Below are positions 60,081 through 64,000 of a DNA stretch of 64,000 nucleotides, one piece after another; position 1 is the stretch's first letter; each line of letters opens with the position of its first letter. This stretch comes from Stictocephala bisonia (lineage: Eukaryota > Arthropoda > Insecta > Hemiptera > Membracidae). The notes under the pieces are model-generated. The model was given only the letters and a program-made list of their open reading frames with translations, did not search any database and was not told the origin of the DNA. The stretch is from NCBI GenBank assembly GCA_035578905.1, contig JAQJVL010000101.1, positions 2,131,051 to 2,195,050 of the forward strand, in the 5' to 3' direction. Made by a program: the position numbers and the translations under genes.

Positions 60081-60794
60081 CAACTGTGCTTATAACTCAT
60101 TCCGTTGTAGCTTATAACTCATTTTAATATGCTTAAATATTTTTTCTGTAGTTAAATTGATCATAGTTTCAATTCAGCATATATTTACCGCGTATCTTTA
60201 GGTACAATGTATTGTGTTACTCTCTTTTTTTAGAAACTGATGTAACTAAAAAATAACTGTGTTGTAAATTATTTAGCTATTCCGTTTGTTTGCAATTCAA
60301 GTATTTTAAACGAATTTTCTTTCCATTGAATTTTTACAATTTTAATTACGTTTTCGTCATTAAGATTTTTAGTAAGTATTTATTATGTAATTAAAATACA
60401 CTTATCTGTTACGTGTGGCAAATGTATAAATCGTAAGAAATTTGTAAATTACAAATCATATAAGAACGCTGTTGAGTTATGTAAGGAAAATTCTATACAT
60501 AGTCATTATAACTATACATTTTCATTTTCCTTACAGTAATTTGAGACCGCCCATGTCTGTACAGTTCTTGATAAGAAAAGAACGCTCCAGGGGTTCTATT
60601 TCAACCCTAGCTTCACACTGTTTGTGCCGTAATAAATAAGTCAATGTAAACGAGGTGTTTATCATTTTCATTTTTTCCATAAACATACGCATATAATTGG
60701 CAACGCTAAACTTATTGTGGCATGTTTCAGTAACTAAATGGTTTTTATTTATTCATTTCAATTCTGCCCCATTGAGTTATCCTTCTAAATTTGA
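60081..60794. other. AT-rich spacer
   Basis: Nothing recognised. Confidence 0.4.
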
Positions 60795-60885
60795 TTAAAC
60801 GATCTCCTTGTACCCTATTAAACGATCTCCTTGTACCCTATTAAACGATCTCCTTGTACCCTATTAAACGATCTCCTTGTATCTT
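60795..60885 (+). repeat. 23-bp minisatellite, left block (4 copies)
   Basis: CGATCTCCTTGTACCCTATT plus AAA, four copies. The same unit resumes at 62078. Confidence 0.95.
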
Positions 60886-62075
60886 ATGGGGAGTCCGACT
60901 CCCATAAGAACGCAATGTTAACTATATGTTGCATAACTTGAAAACTATTTAAGATACTGCTTAAATTTTAATTTGACTTATTTAATTAAAATTAAAATTA
61001 ATTGACTTAATTTTAATTTTAACTTAAATTTAAGCTTACTGCTTTTGGTTTTATTTTGAAGATCATGTATTTTTCTAGTGCCCTAGGAGAGGTTTTTAGT
61101 TTTTTTCTTTTAATAAATAAATTATGAATTTTTTAAATGTTTGTGTTTAAAAATTTAAAATTTTAATATATAAATATTTTTAAATCAAATCAGGATAATT
61201 ATATCCCAAAACCCTCTCCTACGGCACTAGTATTTTAGCCAAGGAATGTGTGTTAAAAATTTCATTAAGATATCTCAATCGGTGTAGGTTTTATGCAACA
61301 TAAAGTTTTAAAAGATTTAAGTTTCGGTAAACACCAAAAAACAAAAAAATATATGTAATAAATAAATTTTCTTACTTTTAATAATGTCCAGCACAGTAAC
61401 TAGGATTATCTGGATCATCTTCTGCCTCATACAAGTCCTCTAACGTCCTTTTGGCAACATTTCTTGACTGTCTAATTTTTTTTCCATATCGGAAACAGCT
61501 TTTTCAGCTTTGGAAACACGGTCGAAATCGAGACGTCTTGCAGTTTGAAGTGAATTCCTTTTAATTTGTAAGCCTAAGTGTTCCATTAATTTTACTTTAG
61601 CTAAGTGTCCACTGTTGAATGTCAAAACAGCTTCAAATACACCAAATTTCAGGGTTTCAAGATTTACAAATGTTCTTTTAGATATTTTACTCCAGATGAC
61701 ATTGTTCAAAGATTCATTGGGGTTTTGGGATTTACCTCTGAGACATTTTTGCAACAGTTCTGGCTTGGCAAGATCCCTGAATATAGGTTTGATCTCTTGA
61801 AGTATCACCTCAGGCAAATGGAAGTGCTTGGTGTGGTCATAGGTATCATTTTCACGGGTTGCTTTTACAAACTTGCACCAAGTGTCATCGGTTTTAGGGC
61901 AGAGTTCGGGCAGTTTTGGTGTGCAAGGTTATTTTAAATAATTTTTTTCACTTATTTAGAATTTTCTGTACCATATGTGTTATATATCGTTAGAAAGAAG
62001 AGATTCCAAAGAAAAATAAAGTGTTATAAAATAAAAATCACACAAAAAAAATTTCTTCGGTCAGACTGCCCTTTT
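60886..62075 (-). mobile_element. Insert carrying a Mutator-like transposase fragment
   Basis: About 1.2 kb separates two blocks of the same 23-bp minisatellite. A hairpin (CTTATGGGGAGTC / GACTCCCATAAG) sits at the left boundary. A 20-bp inverted pair (TAGTGCCCTAGGAGAGG at about 61076, reverse of CCTCTCCTACGGCACTA at about 61212) encloses AT-rich sequence. Transposon ends are not resolved. Confidence 0.5.
61375..61930 (-). pseudogene. Mutator-like transposase C-terminal fragment
   Basis: On the minus strand an open frame, without an ATG upstream, carries CPKTDDTWCKF (about 61900), HTKHFHLPEVILQEIKPIF, then LLQKCLRGKSQNPNESLNNV with IWSKISKRTFV, then KLMEHLGLQIKRNS and a charged tail. The K C L x G x x QN x NES L N x x IW pattern is characteristic of a Mutator-like/KolobokMUTATOR-type domain widespread in arthropods. 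A one-base shift near 61450 is needed to reach EDLYEAEDDPDNPSYCAGHY and a stop at about 61376, a typical C-terminus. The N-terminal part is missing or frameshifted. Plus-strand ORFs 61605-61937 are shadows. Confidence 0.65.
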
Positions 62076-62190
62076 AAACGATCTCCTTGTACCCTATTAA
62101 ACGATCTCCTTGTATCCTATTAAACGATCTCCTTGTACCCTATTAAACGATCTCCTTGTGCCCTACTAAACGATCTCCTTGTACCCTATT
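62076..62190 (+). repeat. 23-bp minisatellite, right block (5 copies)
   Basis: Same 23-bp unit and phase as the left block, with TATCCTA, TGCCCTA and ACTAAA variants. Confidence 0.95.
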
Positions 62191-62409
62191 CTTTACTCCT
62201 TTTTTAACGTTTTTTAGACAACTAATTTGTTACCTTGTTGATTTTAGATTAAGATTTTATCCAACGAACATTTATTTTGATTTATTTTAGTAATGACTAT
62301 GATTTTTATTCTTGCTGTCTACTTGAATTTTGATTATCAGTTAAATAACTTATTGTTCAGACATGAGACAACGACACAGACTGTGCGTATTTTAAAGCAA
62401 ATATGAATG
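62191..62409. other. AT-rich spacer
   Basis: Nothing recognised. Confidence 0.4.
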
Positions 62410-62605
62410 TTACGTGAGCGTAGTATAGTGTGTATGATTACGTGAGTGTAGTATAGTGTGTATGATCTATGTAGTCTGGTTACTATTTATGGTCGATTAT
62501 GTATTACGTATGATTACGTGAGCGTAGTATAGTGTGTATGATTACGTGAGTGTAGTATAGTGTGTATGATCTATGTAGTCTGGTTACTATCTATGGTCGA
62601 CTGTT
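62410..62605 (+). repeat. 104-bp duplication with internal 36-bp repeats
   Basis: TTACGTGAGCGTAGTATAGT at 62410 and again at 62514. Within each copy GTGAGNGTAGTATAGTGTGT occurs twice. Confidence 0.85.
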
Positions 62606-62886
62606 CCTTAGAAACAGTAATTCATTAATAACCCAATAGCTAGAAGGGGTATACCGCTTTTCATGGAATACGAACCACGTAGTATTGGTCGGATTTTTAG
62701 CTAGTGACAGGCCTGATACTCTATTATCATCCCTACACAACACCCAGACCCTGACTAACACCTAACCTGAACATCCTAGACTTCCCTAGTATTTTTTACT
62801 AGGATAAATAAATAGGTTTTTTGTGCTAGTAGTGACCTTGTCGATGGTACTCATTGAGCGGACGCCATGTCAGTATTAGAGCACTG
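62585..62886 (+). mobile_element. SINE-like dispersed repeat, copy 2
   Basis: Matches 10887-11165 end to end (CCCAATAGC, ACCACGTAGTATTGGTC, CCCTACACAACA, CATTGAGCGGACGCC). It carries an extra about 40 bp (about 62795-62835) with an AAATAAAT stretch. Confidence 0.55.
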
Positions 62887-63922
62887 AACTGTTATTGTGC
62901 ACCGACACACGAAAGGGGAGGAAACGACGTGAGATGTTATTACAGGTCTTTGTGAACCAACATACACTACTCTCCTTAGCACCATCACAAAGTGGCGTGA
63001 TGGTGATGGAGCAGCACTTCTCTGACAACAGATTCATGTATTGTGTAAGGGATGAGTGGGTAACATAACAGATTAATGGTTTCCCATATCTCTCTTCTGA
63101 TTCGTTGATGTAACTTTACAAGTAAACAATAACGTATCGCCAAAGTGTCATCTTCTCTTCAACAATAAGAAAATATCATATCAATGTTTTATGACAGTGC
63201 CTTAGAGGTATAAATATTGCTTATGTATTTAGATGTTCTTACCAGTAGGTATTTTTCGAGATGATGTTCATATTTATAACTTTATATATTTTATTTTAAT
63301 GATATGTAACATATTTTTAACAAAATATGATGAATAGCCTATAAACCATTTTTATATGTTATAAATTTTAGATTAAAATGTATAGATGTATCAAAGGATG
63401 AATTAACATTAAATTAATTTCTTTATTTTAGCTAAACTTTTATAAAATTTTAAGACCCATAGTTAATAACTTTATGTAAAGATATTCTTAGTAGTTAATT
63501 TATTTACTTACATTTTATTAATTTTATTAGACACAATTACTAGGTCACGTCAAATTATTTAAGCTGTTTAAAAGTATTATAATAAATATTTTATACTTCC
63601 GAAGGACTAAACTGGAATTTGGGCAAATTATATTTTTACTTAGGTATAATCAATAACATTTATCGGATAAAGCATACATTTAGAAGAAACTGTTATGCTT
63701 TAACGAAAACTTTGAAAAAGTTTAATGAGATCCGTGTGAAGTCAGCTGTTCAAACAATGCAGTCACAGTTTGTAATAAAAGGCATTCTCTCGTGCTAGGA
63801 CCTACATTATTAAAGTTCCTTTCTGTTTACAATTGAATGAACGGTGTGAATAAAAATGATATGCGGAAACAATTTAATATTTCATTACAGTATAACGCTT
63901 TGCGTAAAGCCCCGTTACTCGT
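62887..63922. other. AT-rich spacer
   Basis: No supported feature. Confidence 0.4.
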
Positions 63923-64000
63923 TACGTACGTGTGACCTCGGCGCTACGTACGTGTCACCTCGGCGCCACGTACGTGTCACCTCGGCTCTACCTAAGTGTC
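63923..64000 (+). repeat. 22-bp CpG-rich tandem array, open at the window end
   Basis: TACGTACGTGTCACCTCGGC units at 63923, 63945, 63967 and a diverged fourth. It contains the TACGTA palindrome and runs out of the window. Confidence 0.9.

Overview
This is a eukaryotic, AT-rich, gene-poor and repeat-dominated window. An arthropod, most likely an insect, is suggested by four things: a two-exon structural cuticle gene with a tiny first coding exon, AGGTT-rich tracts that look like degenerate insect telomere repeats (TTAGG), many decayed non-LTR retrotransposons (LINEs) of jockey/R1/CR1 type, and hAT and Mutator-like transposase remnants. The alanine/tyrosine/proline-rich cuticle protein would fit a hemipteran, but the order cannot be fixed from this sequence alone.

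Layout. 1-7.3 kb: LINE 3' ends, a tRNA-derived SINE, a LINE reverse-transcriptase remnant (+) and an RNase H-bearing LINE tail (-). 8.0-12.0 kb: the only complete host gene, a cuticular protein on the minus strand (exon 1 at 11945-11956, exon 2 at 8184-9146) with TATA box, secretion signal and poly(A) signal. 13-15.7 kb: a 26-bp/130-bp minisatellite split by a TA-flanked MITE, then a 100-bp array. 16.8-24.8 kb: a nest of minus-strand LINE copies, including an inverted copy of the 0.56-2.29 kb repeat. 25.2-25.9 kb: 38-bp array. 27.8-34.9 kb: a 7.1-kb, about 114-copy, 62-bp satellite. 35.3-40.3 kb: 31-bp, about 189-bp, (TA)n, G-rich 36-bp and 131-bp arrays. 41.06-46.38 kb: a DNA transposon with inverted repeats of about 430 bp, a broken hAT transposase, a nested MITE and a 17-copy 101-bp array. 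50.9 kb: a promoter plus first coding exon of a second secreted-protein-like gene whose remainder is not found here. 51.5-53.0 kb: 12-bp-based and 66-bp arrays. 56.5-57.0 kb: another LINE remnant. 58.1-60.1 kb: 120-bp array with a long but probably meaningless ORF. 60.8-62.2 kb: a 23-bp minisatellite interrupted by a Mutator-like transposase fragment. 63.9-64.0 kb: a 22-bp CpG-rich array running off the end.

How it fits together. Little of the sequence looks like functioning host gene. The main theme is transposable elements and tandem arrays feeding one another: several arrays sit inside, or share a founder sequence with, mobile elements, and comparison of repeat copies gives empty-site evidence for at least one insertion. 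All element and period calls were made by eye, without database searches; copy numbers are counted from monomer spacing and are approximate.
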